This document shows positions 1 to 7,377 of a DNA stretch of 23,747 nucleotides, piece by piece. The position numbers and the translations under genes were made by a program. A model generated the notes under the pieces. That model made no database searches and was not told where the DNA came from. It saw nothing but the letters and a program-made list of their open reading frames with translations. Source of the DNA: Phaeocystidibacter sp965659725 (GTDB lineage: Bacteria; Bacteroidota; Bacteroidia; Flavobacteriales; Schleiferiaceae); assembly GCA_965659725.1 (NCBI GenBank), contig CBFHXG010000033.1, positions 1 to 23,747 of the forward strand, read 5' to 3'. Numbering within the stretch: the first letter of the stretch is position 1; the number at the start of each line of letters is the position of its first letter.

Positions 1-1020
1 GGAAGCAACCCAATTGCCCTCATCGGAATCACTGACCGCCTTGTGAACCACGATCTTTTCTCCCGATGCATTCTGGGTCCATACATTCTTCTCTAACTGA
101 TCGCGGTTCTTGGCAATGATGCTGTTGGCCGCCTGAACGATATTGTCCGTAGATCGATAATTCTGCTCAAGCTTGAATGTTTTCGCATCCGGATAATCCT
201 TCTTAAAGTTGAGGATGTTTCTGATGTTGGCTCCACGGAAGGCATAGATGGATTGGGCATCATCACCAACCACACATACATTTTCATAGCGAGAGCCGAG
301 CGCTTTTACGATCAAATACTGACTGTGATTCGTATCCTGATACTCGTCTACCAATATGTATTTGAAACGTTCCTGATATTTGGCCAACACCTCCGGAAAA
401 CGGTGCAGTAGCTCATTGGTCTTGAGCAATAGATCATCGAAGTCCATGGCGCCCGCCCTAAAACAACGCTCGGTATAGGCCGTGTAGATCTGACCCATCA
501 TGGGCATTCTCGCAGCGGCGTCGGACTCTTGAAGATCCGCTCTGTTGTTGTATACCTTAGGAGTGATAAGGTTGTTCTTATAACTCGATATCCTTCCCTG
601 TACACTTTTTGGCTTGTAGATATCCTTGTCTAAATTTTGCTCCTTGATGATCTGACTGATCACTTTAAGCGAATCTTCGCTGTCGTAGATGGTGAAGTTA
701 GACGGATATCCGAGTTTGTCACCTTCATATCTCAAGATACGCGCGAACACAGAGTGGAAGGTGCCCATCCAGAGGTTCTTGGCCTCGCTTTCCCCAACGA
801 TACGGGCGATACGTTCCTTCATTTCTCTCGCCGCCTTGTTGGTAAAGGTTAGCGAAAGGATCTGAAAAGAATCCACACCCTTCTCCATCAGGTGCGCTAT
901 CCTGTACGTCAGCACGCGTGTCTTTCCCGAACCGGCTCCTGCTATTACCATCATGGGGCCCTCCGTAGCGAGGACCGCCTCACGTTGTGCCGGATTCAGC
1001 TGATCGATATATGAACTCAA
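1..1020 (-). CDS. uvrD: ATP-dependent DNA helicase UvrD/PcrA, partial (N-terminal 340 residues)
   Basis: Superfamily 1A 3'-5' DNA helicase for repair and replication-fork maintenance, in the cytoplasm. Read on the minus strand, the protein starts LSSYIDQLNPAQREAV, the usual Q-motif region. It then shows Walker A AGAGSGKT (residues 27-34), a TFTNKAAREM motif Ia, Walker B DEYQDTN, motif III QSIYAFRGA and motif IV LEQNYRS. The reading frame is open to base 1, so the C-terminal half lies outside the window. No in-frame ATG exists upstream of the conserved N-terminus. The TTG at 1020-1018 is the best start because family members begin M-S-x-Y-L/I-D-x-LNPxQ and a -7 promoter motif lies about 32 nt upstream of it. 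It is transcribed away from the T9SS cargo genes. UvrD, PcrA and Rep cannot be separated confidently from this half. Confidence 0.93.
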   Translation of the reverse strand, partial: MSSYIDQLNPAQREAVLATEGPMMVIAGAGSGKTRVLTYRIAHLMEKGVDSFQILSLTFTNKAAREMKERIARIVGESEAKNLWMGTFHSVFARILRYEGDKLGYPSNFTIYDSEDSLKVISQIIKEQNLDKDIYKPKSVQGRISSYKNNLITPKVYNNRADLQESDAAARMPMMGQIYTAYTERCFRAGAMDFDDLLLKTNELLHRFPEVLAKYQERFKYILVDEYQDTNHSQYLIVKALGSRYENVCVVGDDAQSIYAFRGANIRNILNFKKDYPDAKTFKLEQNYRSTDNIVQAANSIIAKNRDQLEKNVWTQNASGEKIVVHKAVSDSDEGNWVAS

Positions 1021-1052
1021 TCTTAAAGTCTGTTTTTTAGAGTGAAAGGTTA

Positions 1053-1060
1053 CAAAAATA
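1053..1060 (-). promoter_or_regulatory. Bacteroidota -7 promoter element for uvrD
   Basis: On the minus strand this reads TATTTTTG, an exact match to the Bacteroidota sigma-factor -7 consensus TAnnTTTG. It lies about 32 nt upstream of the proposed TTG start of the helicase, giving a leader of about 25 nt. I could not find a convincing -33 TTG at the expected 19-21 nt spacing, so the call rests on the -7 element and its position. Confidence 0.5.
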
Positions 1061-1261
1061 GGGAAATGAGACCGTGAATCGGGACTGCTCATGGACAAAT
1101 CCGAATGAGATTTTCAACAGTTTGTGGAATGTAGGGCAGACCATCGGTGGTGAGGAGCGTTATGCCGATAATCATCCATTCGCTGACGAAAACGCAATGA
1201 CGCATGGTGTGTCACGCCTTTCTTCTTATCTTGATTTCGCTAATCTCTCAGATCCCCAAGT

Positions 1262-1687
1262 ATGAAGAAGTTTTTACTCGCTGCATTGCTTATTGGCTTT
1301 TCTCAAGTTTCGTATTCATCACACCTATTGGGTGGTGTTCTCTACGCTACCTGTAACGATGATCCGAATACGGTGGCCTATGAGCACGACCTTCAGTTGA
1401 CCTTCCTCATGAAGGTGGGGGGCAGTTCGGTTTCCATCGAGGAATTGACTGCGGCTCAATTTGTAGCGTATCCCAACCCTGCAGCGGACAGAATCACGCT
1501 TGAGTTTGAAGAACCGATGACTACGTTTGAAATGATAGACGGAGCCGGACAGGTCGTTCATCAGCAAGACATTCAGCGCACTTCGAGAAGTGTGGATGTA
1601 GAATTTTCTCAAGCACCGGGAATGTACATCTTGAGAATGACGTCTGCAGAAGGTGTGATGTCGCACCAAGTCATTATCGTTAAGTAA
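1262..1687 (+). CDS. Small secreted protein with T9SS type A sorting domain; apparent internally deleted cargo
   Basis: This 141-residue protein has a signal peptide (MKK followed by a hydrophobic stretch, likely cleaved near residue 19). A short mature N-terminus SHLLGG-(V)-LYATCNDDPNT follows. From about residue 66 it has a complete T9SS type A C-terminal sorting domain with YPNP at 70-73 and a terminal VIIVK. The expected route is Sec export, then outer-membrane translocation and surface attachment or release by T9SS. Its first 53 or so residues resemble the start of the next gene (SHLKGG, ATCADDPNT), and its C-terminus resembles that gene's sorting domain. About 300 residues of the middle are missing. 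It therefore looks like an in-frame deleted paralogue, with almost no cargo left between export signal and sorting signal. The frame is intact, so I call it a CDS rather than a pseudogene. No clear promoter is visible in the 241 nt upstream. Confidence 0.72.
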   Translation: MKKFLLAALLIGFSQVSYSSHLLGGVLYATCNDDPNTVAYEHDLQLTFLMKVGGSSVSIEELTAAQFVAYPNPAADRITLEFEEPMTTFEMIDGAGQVVHQQDIQRTSRSVDVEFSQAPGMYILRMTSAEGVMSHQVIIVK

Positions 1688-1759
1688 CCCATCACTCGCT
1701 TTATTAACATTGGTTTACTCCACTCACAATGGGTATGCACAAAACTTGAACTTCTCATC

Positions 1760-3091
1760 ATGAAAAAAACACTACTCGCGTTAGGCGCCTTGGCTCTTTC
1801 TACCTTGGCGGCCGATGCATCACACTTGAAAGGTGGTTTGATCACCGCTACTTGTGCGGATGATCCTAACACCTCGGATGTTGAATACCAGGTGGATGGT
1901 ATCCTACTAAGGGATATCACGGGTGCGGCAGCTCCGCAGAACATGAACGTTACCTTGAGCAGTGGCTCAACGGAATCTTTGGCCCCTCAAGGCTCATACA
2001 TGATACCTTACGGTTCAGGGGTACTTGAAGTACACGTGTATTCTTCGATCATTGCCCTACCGGCAAACGCCGTGGTGGACATCGTTTATTCCAGCTGCTG
2101 TAGACCTTCGTCTATCGCGAATATTCCAGGTTCGCCATCACTTTACTTTAATTCTGTGGTGAACACCAATGCTGGATGTAACTCTACGCCTAACTTCTTG
2201 ACGCCACCGGTTTCGGTATGGCCTGATCAAACGCCATGGGCTTCATCTTTTGCGGCGTACGATCTAGATGGTGATTCACTCGTGTATACGTTGGAGACAC
2301 CAATGGACGGTCCGAATAACAACATCAGTGGTTACACCATGCCTCCGAGCATGGCTGGTGGTGCTCCAACGTTGGATGCATCTACCGGTGTATTCACCTA
2401 CACGGCGGATGGTCAAGGTTTGTATGGCTTAGCATACGTTGTTGAGGCATACGATGCCAATGGAACAATGGCAGGTTCAGTTCGCCTAGATGGAGTGATC
2501 GGAGTGATCCTTCCACCTGCGGGCAACTTGATCTCTGTAACTCCACCATCTACGGTTGTAAATGGTGTATTCACGTTCGCTTCGGGTGCGAATGATACGC
2601 TGGTGTTGAATGCAACATCAGACTCTTCGCTTACTGCCTCTGTTTACTTCCCGCCATATGTGGATAGCAATGAGGTTTATGTCAATGTTGATGTTTATAA
2701 GATAGGTACAACGGCCGAAGTTTCGTTCGCTTGGGATCCAGCGGTTTATGATGGTACTGAATTCCCGGTTGTAGTTCGCTTTGAAAGCGAGACCTTCGCT
2801 CAGGACTATACCTTCATGGCCAAGTCGCAGAGCTCGATAGGAGTAGAAGAAGTTGAGATCGATTGGGCGATCTATCCAAATCCGGCTTCGGATGCATTGA
2901 ACATACGCTCTGAGGTTCCATTCACTGGAATTAGAGTTATCGATGTAAATGGTCGCGAAATGATGGTGCAGAACACAGATGCTCCGGTGAACGAAATGAA
3001 CGTTAGATTACAGCTAGCACCATCGGTTTACTTCTTACAATTGACTGATGAAAATGGCAACGTTCATACTGAATCGTTGATCGTCAAATAA
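1760..3091 (+). CDS. T9SS-secreted surface protein with SHxxGG / DxDGDSLxY module
   Basis: This 443-residue protein is probably a secreted or cell-surface protein. Residues 1-20 form a signal peptide (MKKTLLALGALALSTLAADA). The mature start SHLKGG is followed by TC, RD (51-52), CC (113-114), NSTPNF (141-146) and DLDGDSLVYTLE (168-179). I recognise this order of motifs as a recurrent N-terminal module of large Bacteroidota exported proteins; its molecular function is not known to me. A beta-rich region without recognisable catalytic residues follows. Residues 368-443 are a T9SS type A sorting domain (YPNP at 372-375, terminal SLIVK). The gene lies 72 nt after a shorter relative and is closed by a strong terminator 38 nt downstream. 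No enzyme signature is visible, so an adhesive or structural role is the more likely guess. The start is fixed by the signal peptide. Confidence 0.82.
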   Translation: MKKTLLALGALALSTLAADASHLKGGLITATCADDPNTSDVEYQVDGILLRDITGAAAPQNMNVTLSSGSTESLAPQGSYMIPYGSGVLEVHVYSSIIALPANAVVDIVYSSCCRPSSIANIPGSPSLYFNSVVNTNAGCNSTPNFLTPPVSVWPDQTPWASSFAAYDLDGDSLVYTLETPMDGPNNNISGYTMPPSMAGGAPTLDASTGVFTYTADGQGLYGLAYVVEAYDANGTMAGSVRLDGVIGVILPPAGNLISVTPPSTVVNGVFTFASGANDTLVLNATSDSSLTASVYFPPYVDSNEVYVNVDVYKIGTTAEVSFAWDPAVYDGTEFPVVVRFESETFAQDYTFMAKSQSSIGVEEVEIDWAIYPNPASDALNIRSEVPFTGIRVIDVNGREMMVQNTDAPVNEMNVRLQLAPSVYFLQLTDENGNVHTESLIVK

Positions 3092-3128
3092 TAGGGTGGG
3101 TTAGGTCCCTTCTGACTCTTTCTAGAAT

Positions 3129-3159
3129 GCGCGAGAATCATCTTTTCTCGCGCGTTTTT
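3129..3159 (+). terminator. Rho-independent terminator after T9SS cargo gene
   Basis: A perfect 9-bp GC-rich stem (GCGCGAGAA at 3129-3137 with TTCTCGCGC at 3145-3153) closes a 7-nt loop and is followed by G then five T. It separates the secreted-protein block from the ribosomal cluster. Confidence 0.88.
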
Positions 3160-3262
3160 CATTGGTGTAGATCTCGCTCCTTGATGGTCTCGAATGGATG
3201 TGCTATATAATAGTGGTATAAAATAGCTAGATAGGTAGGATGATCATTCGATGTTCACCTCC

Positions 3263-3270
3263 TATTTTTG
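3263..3270 (+). promoter_or_regulatory. Candidate upstream promoter P1 of the ribosomal cluster (-7 element)
   Basis: TATTTTTG followed by CGCCC matches the Bacteroidota -7 consensus TAnnTTTG exactly. No good -33 TTG is seen at the expected distance, so this is weaker evidence than P2. If used, it would give a leader of about 140 nt before rpsL. Confidence 0.45.
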
Positions 3271-3320
3271 CGCCCTCAAGCTGGGAGGGTTAATTCTCCT
3301 GAACATTTTAAGCTAAAGCA

Positions 3321-3350
3321 TTGTGGGATAGGTTTTTTGTCCTACATTTG
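3321..3350 (+). promoter_or_regulatory. Promoter P2 of the ribosomal cluster (-33 TTG and -7 TACATTTG)
   Basis: TTG at 3321-3323 and TACATTTG at 3343-3350 are separated by 19 nt. This fits the Bacteroidota promoter layout TTG-N19-TAnnTTTG on both elements and spacing. Transcription would begin near 3356, about 60 nt upstream of the rpsL start. It is the most likely driver of the whole cluster. Confidence 0.72.
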
Positions 3351-3353
3351 CAG

Positions 3354-3371
3354 TCCCCAAAAAATCGGGGA
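3354..3371 (+). other. Small inverted repeat at the 5' end of the rpsL leader
   Basis: TCCCC (3354-3358) and GGGGA (3367-3371) can pair around an A-rich 8-nt loop, right at the predicted P2 transcription start. It could be a 5'-end stabilising hairpin or chance; five base pairs alone do not show function. Confidence 0.35.
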
Positions 3372-3415
3372 TAATTACGTATTTGCAAGAAAATCAACGC
3401 AATAAGGTATAACAG

Positions 3416-3796
3416 ATGCCAACAATTCAACAGTTAGTTCGCAAAGGCAGAACGAAAATTGAGAAGAAGAGCAAGTCGGCCGCTCTGGATGCCTGCCCGC
3501 AACGCCGTGGTGTGTGTACTCGTGTTTACACGACTACACCTAAGAAGCCAAACTCGGCGATGCGTAAGGTAGCCCGTGTCCGCTTGACTAACGGGAACGA
3601 GGTAAACGCCTACATCGGTGGTGAAGGTCATAACCTTCAGGAGCACAGTATCGTTTTGGTACGTGGTGGTCGTGTGAAGGATTTGCCAGGTGTACGTTAT
3701 CACATTGTGCGCGGTGCATTGGACACTGCGGGTGTGGAGGGGCGTAACCAACGTCGTTCTAAGTATGGAACTAAGCGCCCTAAGGCGAAAAAATAA
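3416..3796 (+). CDS. rpsL: 30S ribosomal protein S12
   Basis: First gene of the ribosomal cluster, 126 residues. S12 sits at the decoding centre of the 30S subunit and monitors codon-anticodon pairing. The family core is fully conserved: CPQRRGVCTRVYTTTPKKPNSA (residues 28-49, shown here as its key part) and RGGRVKDLPGVRYH. Lys43 and Lys88 (E. coli numbering with Met) are both lysine, the streptomycin-sensitive wild-type form, and Asp89, the usual methylthiolation site, is present. The ATG at 3416 is preceded by an A-rich stretch rather than a Shine-Dalgarno sequence, as usual in this phylum. rpsG follows after 22 nt. Confidence 0.98.
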   Translation: MPTIQQLVRKGRTKIEKKSKSAALDACPQRRGVCTRVYTTTPKKPNSAMRKVARVRLTNGNEVNAYIGGEGHNLQEHSIVLVRGGRVKDLPGVRYHIVRGALDTAGVEGRNQRRSKYGTKRPKAKK

Positions 3797-3818
3797 CGCA
3801 TAATCATTCCATTGCGAC

Positions 3819-4289
3819 ATGAGAAAGACCAGAGCTAAGAAGAGAATTCTTCTCCCGGATCCGAAGTTCAACGATCCGTTGGTAACTCGATTTGTTAACA
3901 ACTTGATGTACGACGGCAAGAAAAGTACTGCCTTCAGTATCTTCTACGATGCACTTGATATCGTAGCGGAGAAGACCGAGAGTGGAAATGGCTTGGAGGT
4001 CTGGAAGGAAGCATTGACGAATGTTATGCCGCACGTAGAAGTAAGAAGCCGCCGTGTAGGTGGGTCTACTTTTCAAATTCCTATGCAGATTCGCCCGGAG
4101 CGTAAGATCTCTATGGCGATGAAGTGGTTGATCCAGTACTCTCGTTCACGTAACGAGAAAACAATGGCTCTTCGATTGGCCAATGAGATCATCGCCGCTT
4201 CGAAAGAAGAGGGAGCTGCTGTTAAGAAGCGTGTGGATACACACAGAATGGCAGAAGCCAACAAGGCATTCTCACACTTTAGATTCTAA
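3819..4289 (+). CDS. rpsG: 30S ribosomal protein S7
   Basis: S7 is 156 residues, the normal bacterial length. It nucleates folding of the 16S rRNA 3' domain and lines the exit-site tRNA path. Diagnostic stretches are the start MRKTRAKKR, VRSRRVGGSTFQIP and the C-terminal KKRVDTHRMAEANKAFSHFRF (last 21 residues, given by its parts KKRVDTHRMAEANK and AFSHFRF). It lies between rpsL and fusA, the standard str-operon order. In E. coli S7 is the translational repressor of the str operon; no such binding site can be recognised here by eye. Confidence 0.98.
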   Translation: MRKTRAKKRILLPDPKFNDPLVTRFVNNLMYDGKKSTAFSIFYDALDIVAEKTESGNGLEVWKEALTNVMPHVEVRSRRVGGSTFQIPMQIRPERKISMAMKWLIQYSRSRNEKTMALRLANEIIAASKEEGAAVKKRVDTHRMAEANKAFSHFRF

Positions 4290-4317
4290 CAACTGAACAC
4301 CTGTATTAGGAATAATC

Positions 4318-6420
4318 ATGGCAAAAAGAGATCTTAAGTATACAAGAAATATCGGTATCGCTGCTCACATTGATGCCGGTAAGACCACTACCACGGAGCG
4401 TATCCTTTACTACGGTGGTGTAAGTCACAAGATCGGTGAGGTTCACGATGGTGCTGCAACCATGGACTGGATGGAGCAAGAGCAGGAGCGTGGTATTACC
4501 ATTACATCTGCAGCTACTACCTTGAACTGGCCTTACCGCGGTGATAACTATCACGTAAACATTATCGATACTCCGGGACACGTTGACTTTACTGTTGAGG
4601 TTAACCGTTCCCTTCGTGTATTGGATGGTTTGGTATTCTTGTTCAGTGCTGTGGACGGCGTTGAACCACAGTCTGAGACAAACTGGAGACTAGCAAACAA
4701 CTATAACGTACCACGTATTGGTTTCGTTAATAAAATGGACCGTCAGGGTGCCGACTTCCTTAACGTGACACGTCAGGTTAAGGAGATGTTGGGTAGCCAC
4801 GCACTTCCACTTCAGTTGCCAATTGGTTCTGAAGCTGATTTCAAAGGGGTGATCGATTTGATCAACTTCCGCGGGATCGTTTGGAATGAGGAAGACATGG
4901 GTATGACCTTCGAGGAGGTTGAGATCCCAGCTGACCTTATGGAAGAAGCGGAGGAGTACCGCGAGAAATTGTTGGAGGCAGTTGCTGAATTCGACGATAC
5001 GCTCATGGAGAAGTACTTCGAAGATCCAACTTCATTGACCGAGCGTGAGATCCTTGACGCATTGCGCGAGGCTACCATCGCTGGTAAGGTCGTTCCAATG
5101 ATGTGCGGTTCTGCATTTAAGAACAAGGGTGTACAGGCTATGCTCGATATGGTAATGGAGATCCTTCCTTCACCGATCGATGTAGACGCTATCACTGGTA
5201 CGAACCCAGACACAGAAGAAGAAGAGAAGCGTCGTCCAACTTTCGAAGATCCATTCGCAGGTCTTGCTTTCAAGATCGCAACCGACCCATTCGTAGGACG
5301 TCTTTGCTTTACTCGTGCATACTCCGGTACGCTTGAGTCGGGATCATACGTCCTCAACACGCGTACAGGCAAGAAAGAGCGTATCTCACGTATCTTCCAG
5401 ATGCACGCTAACAAGCAGAATCAGATCGAAACATTGGGCGCTGGTGACATCGCTGCTTTGGTAGGCTTTAAGGATATCAAGACCGGTGATACACTTTGTA
5501 ACGAGAAGCACCCGATCGTTCTCGAATCTATGAAATTCCCTGATCCAGTTATCGGATTGGCTATCGAGCCTAAGTCTAAGGCCGACGTTGACAAACTCGG
5601 TATGGCACTCGGTAAATTGGTAGAAGAGGATCCAACATTCCAGGTTAAGACGGATGAAGATTCTGGCCAAACTGTAATTAGCGGTATGGGTGAGCTTCAC
5701 TTGGACATCATCATGGACCGCCTTAAGCGTGAGTTCAAAGTTGAGGTTAACCAAGGTGCTCCACAGGTATCTTACAAAGAGGCTATCTCTGGTAACGTTG
5801 ATCACCGTGAAGTGTATAAGAAGCAGACAGGTGGTCGTGGTAAGTTCGCCGATATCATCGTGAGCATTGAGCCGGGTGATGAAGAGAATCCAGGATTGAT
5901 CTTCGTGAATGAAGTGAAGGGCGGTAACGTACCTAAGGAATTCATTCCGTCTGTTGAAAAAGGATTCAAGGATGCTATGGAGAACGGTGTTCTCGCAGGC
6001 TTCCCTGTAGATAGTTTGAAAGTGACCTTGAAAGATGGTTCATTCCACCCAGTGGATTCTGACCAACTTTCATTCGAATTGGCTGCGAAGATGGCCTACA
6101 AGCAAGCACTTCCTAAAGCTAGTCCGGTATTGCTCGAGCCGATCATGAAGCTTGAGGTATTGACACCGGAAGAGAACATGGGTGACGTTGTAGGTGACTT
6201 GAATAAGCGTCGTGGTCAAGTTGAAGGAATGGACAGCCGCAGTGGTTCACAAGTGATCAAGGCGAAAGTGCCATTGTCTGAAATGTTCGGATACGTAACA
6301 GACTTGCGTACCATTACATCTGGTCGTGCAACATCAACTATGGAATTCTCGCACTATGCGGATACTCCTAAGAATATTGCTGACGAGGTGATCGCGGAAG
6401 TTAAAGGAAGAAAAGAATAA
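4318..6420 (+). CDS. fusA: Elongation factor G
   Basis: This 700-residue translational GTPase moves tRNA and mRNA through the ribosome after peptide transfer and, with RRF, recycles ribosomes. All GTPase motifs are present: G1 AHIDAGKT (16-23), G2 RGITITSAATT, G3 DTPGHVDF (84-91, catalytic His88), G4 NKMD (138-141) and the SAF G5 region. Domain IV and V signatures follow (GRGKFADI, the GDVVGDLNKRRG stretch and GYVTDLRTITSGR near the C-terminus). The length is normal. It lies in the str position between rpsG and rpsJ. tuf, which often follows it elsewhere, is not here. The adjacent rpsJ begins 13 nt after the stop, so it is surely co-transcribed. Confidence 0.98.
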   Translation: MAKRDLKYTRNIGIAAHIDAGKTTTTERILYYGGVSHKIGEVHDGAATMDWMEQEQERGITITSAATTLNWPYRGDNYHVNIIDTPGHVDFTVEVNRSLRVLDGLVFLFSAVDGVEPQSETNWRLANNYNVPRIGFVNKMDRQGADFLNVTRQVKEMLGSHALPLQLPIGSEADFKGVIDLINFRGIVWNEEDMGMTFEEVEIPADLMEEAEEYREKLLEAVAEFDDTLMEKYFEDPTSLTEREILDALREATIAGKVVPMMCGSAFKNKGVQAMLDMVMEILPSPIDVDAITGTNPDTEEEEKRRPTFEDPFAGLAFKIATDPFVGRLCFTRAYSGTLESGSYVLNTRTGKKERISRIFQMHANKQNQIETLGAGDIAALVGFKDIKTGDTLCNEKHPIVLESMKFPDPVIGLAIEPKSKADVDKLGMALGKLVEEDPTFQVKTDEDSGQTVISGMGELHLDIIMDRLKREFKVEVNQGAPQVSYKEAISGNVDHREVYKKQTGGRGKFADIIVSIEPGDEENPGLIFVNEVKGGNVPKEFIPSVEKGFKDAMENGVLAGFPVDSLKVTLKDGSFHPVDSDQLSFELAAKMAYKQALPKASPVLLEPIMKLEVLTPEENMGDVVGDLNKRRGQVEGMDSRSGSQVIKAKVPLSEMFGYVTDLRTITSGRATSTMEFSHYADTPKNIADEVIAEVKGRKE

Positions 6421-6433
6421 TAGAGTTCATCTC

Positions 6434-6739
6434 ATGAGCCAGAAGATCAGAATCAAACTCAAGTCTTACGACCACAACTTGGTAGACAAGTCTGCAGAAA
6501 AGATCGTTAAGACCGTGAAGAGTACAGGTGCTGTTGTTAATGGTCCTATTCCATTGCCAACGAACAAGCGCATTTTTACTGTGCTCCGCTCACCACACGT
6601 AAACAAGAAAGCCCGCGAGCAGTTTGAGCTTAGCTCTTACAAGCGTTTGCTCGACATCTACAGCTCTTCTTCAAAGACCATTGACGCTTTGATGAAGTTG
6701 GAGTTGCCGAGTGGGGTAGAAGTAGAAATCAAAGTATAA
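6434..6739 (+). CDS. rpsJ: 30S ribosomal protein S10 (NusE)
   Basis: S10 is 101 residues and belongs to the 30S head. It also acts as NusE in transcription antitermination and links RNA polymerase to the ribosome through NusG. The family signature is clear: NGPIPLPTNKRIFTVLRSPHVNKKAREQFE, read as PIPLPT, VLRSPHVNKKAREQFE and the C-terminal LPSGVEVEIKV. It would be the first gene of a separate S10 operon in E. coli. Here only 13 nt separate it from fusA and no promoter or terminator lies between, so str and S10 are fused into one unit. Confidence 0.98.
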   Translation: MSQKIRIKLKSYDHNLVDKSAEKIVKTVKSTGAVVNGPIPLPTNKRIFTVLRSPHVNKKAREQFELSSYKRLLDIYSSSSKTIDALMKLELPSGVEVEIKV

Positions 6740-6762
6740 CAGAGTCTTAATCAATAGAACAG

Positions 6763-7377
6763 ATGCCTGGATTGATTGGTAAAAAAATCGGAATGACCAG
6801 CATCTTCAACACAGAAGGTAAGAACTTGCCTTGTACTGTACTTGAAGTTGGCCCTTGCGTGGTTACTCAAGTTAAAACTGAAGATGTCGATGGTTACAGT
6901 GCCGTGCAGATTGGATGGGGTGACGTAAAGAACCCTTCACAACCTGCCTCCGGCCATGCCAAGAAAGCTGGTACTGATGCTAAGAAGAAGTACGTGGAGT
7001 TCCGCGACTTCAAATCGGCAGAGTTAAAGCTAGGCGACACATTGAATGTTGAACTCTTCCAGGAAGGCGAATTCATTGATGTAGTTGGTACATCAAAGGG
7101 TAAAGGCTTCCAGGGTCCTGTAAAACGTCACGGTTTTGGTGGTGTTGGACAGGCTACTCACGGTCAGCATAACCGCCTCCGTGCACCGGGGTCTATCGGT
7201 GCAGGTTCAGATCCATCACGAGTATTCAAAGGAATGCGCATGGCTGGACGCATGGGCGGTGAGCGCACCAAGATCCAAAACCTTCAAGTGTTGAAGGTCG
7301 ATGCTGAGAAGAACCTTCTAGTAGTGAAGGGCTCAGTACCGGGAGCGAAAAACTCACTTGTAATCGTAGAGAAGTAA
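6763..7377 (+). CDS. rplC: 50S ribosomal protein L3
   Basis: L3 is an early-assembly 50S protein whose long loop reaches towards the peptidyl-transferase centre. This copy has 204 residues. Signature regions are the start MPGLIGKKIGMT, GTSKGKGFQGPVKRHGF (the family hallmark), HGQHNRLRAPGSIG and GRMGGERTKIQNLQV. The stop codon overlaps the start of rplD by one base (TAATG at 7375-7379), an arrangement that suggests translational coupling between L3 and L4. Confidence 0.98.
   Translation: MPGLIGKKIGMTSIFNTEGKNLPCTVLEVGPCVVTQVKTEDVDGYSAVQIGWGDVKNPSQPASGHAKKAGTDAKKKYVEFRDFKSAELKLGDTLNVELFQEGEFIDVVGTSKGKGFQGPVKRHGFGGVGQATHGQHNRLRAPGSIGAGSDPSRVFKGMRMAGRMGGERTKIQNLQVLKVDAEKNLLVVKGSVPGAKNSLVIVEK

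Larger units (their letters stand above)
3092..3415 (+). other. Intergenic region between T9SS cargo gene and rpsL
   Basis: This 324-nt stretch has no credible gene. In order it holds the terminator at 3129-3159, an AT-rich stretch around 3200-3235, a candidate promoter P1 (3263-3270), a second promoter P2 (3321-3350) and a small GC-clamped inverted repeat at the predicted start of the P2 transcript (3354-3371). The rpsL start codon is at 3416. Confidence 0.8.

Noticed and set aside
1074..1265. Open frame of 63 codons before the small T9SS cargo gene
   Set aside because: Composition and residue order look random, no conserved motif, no promoter, and it runs into the next start codon. I treat 1021-1261 as intergenic.
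1687..1734. Inverted repeat ACCCAT ... ATGGGT between the two T9SS genes as a terminator
   Set aside because: Only 6 bp with a loop of about 36 nt and no T-tract after it.
3271..3300. CCCTC/GAGGG inverted repeat after candidate promoter P1
   Set aside because: Five base pairs only, and its left arm lies around or before the expected P1 transcription start, so it may not be transcribed.
4812..5414. Long antisense open frame (200 codons) inside fusA
   Set aside because: It mirrors the codon pattern of EF-G on the opposite strand, with Ser/Arg-rich nonsense and no family signature.
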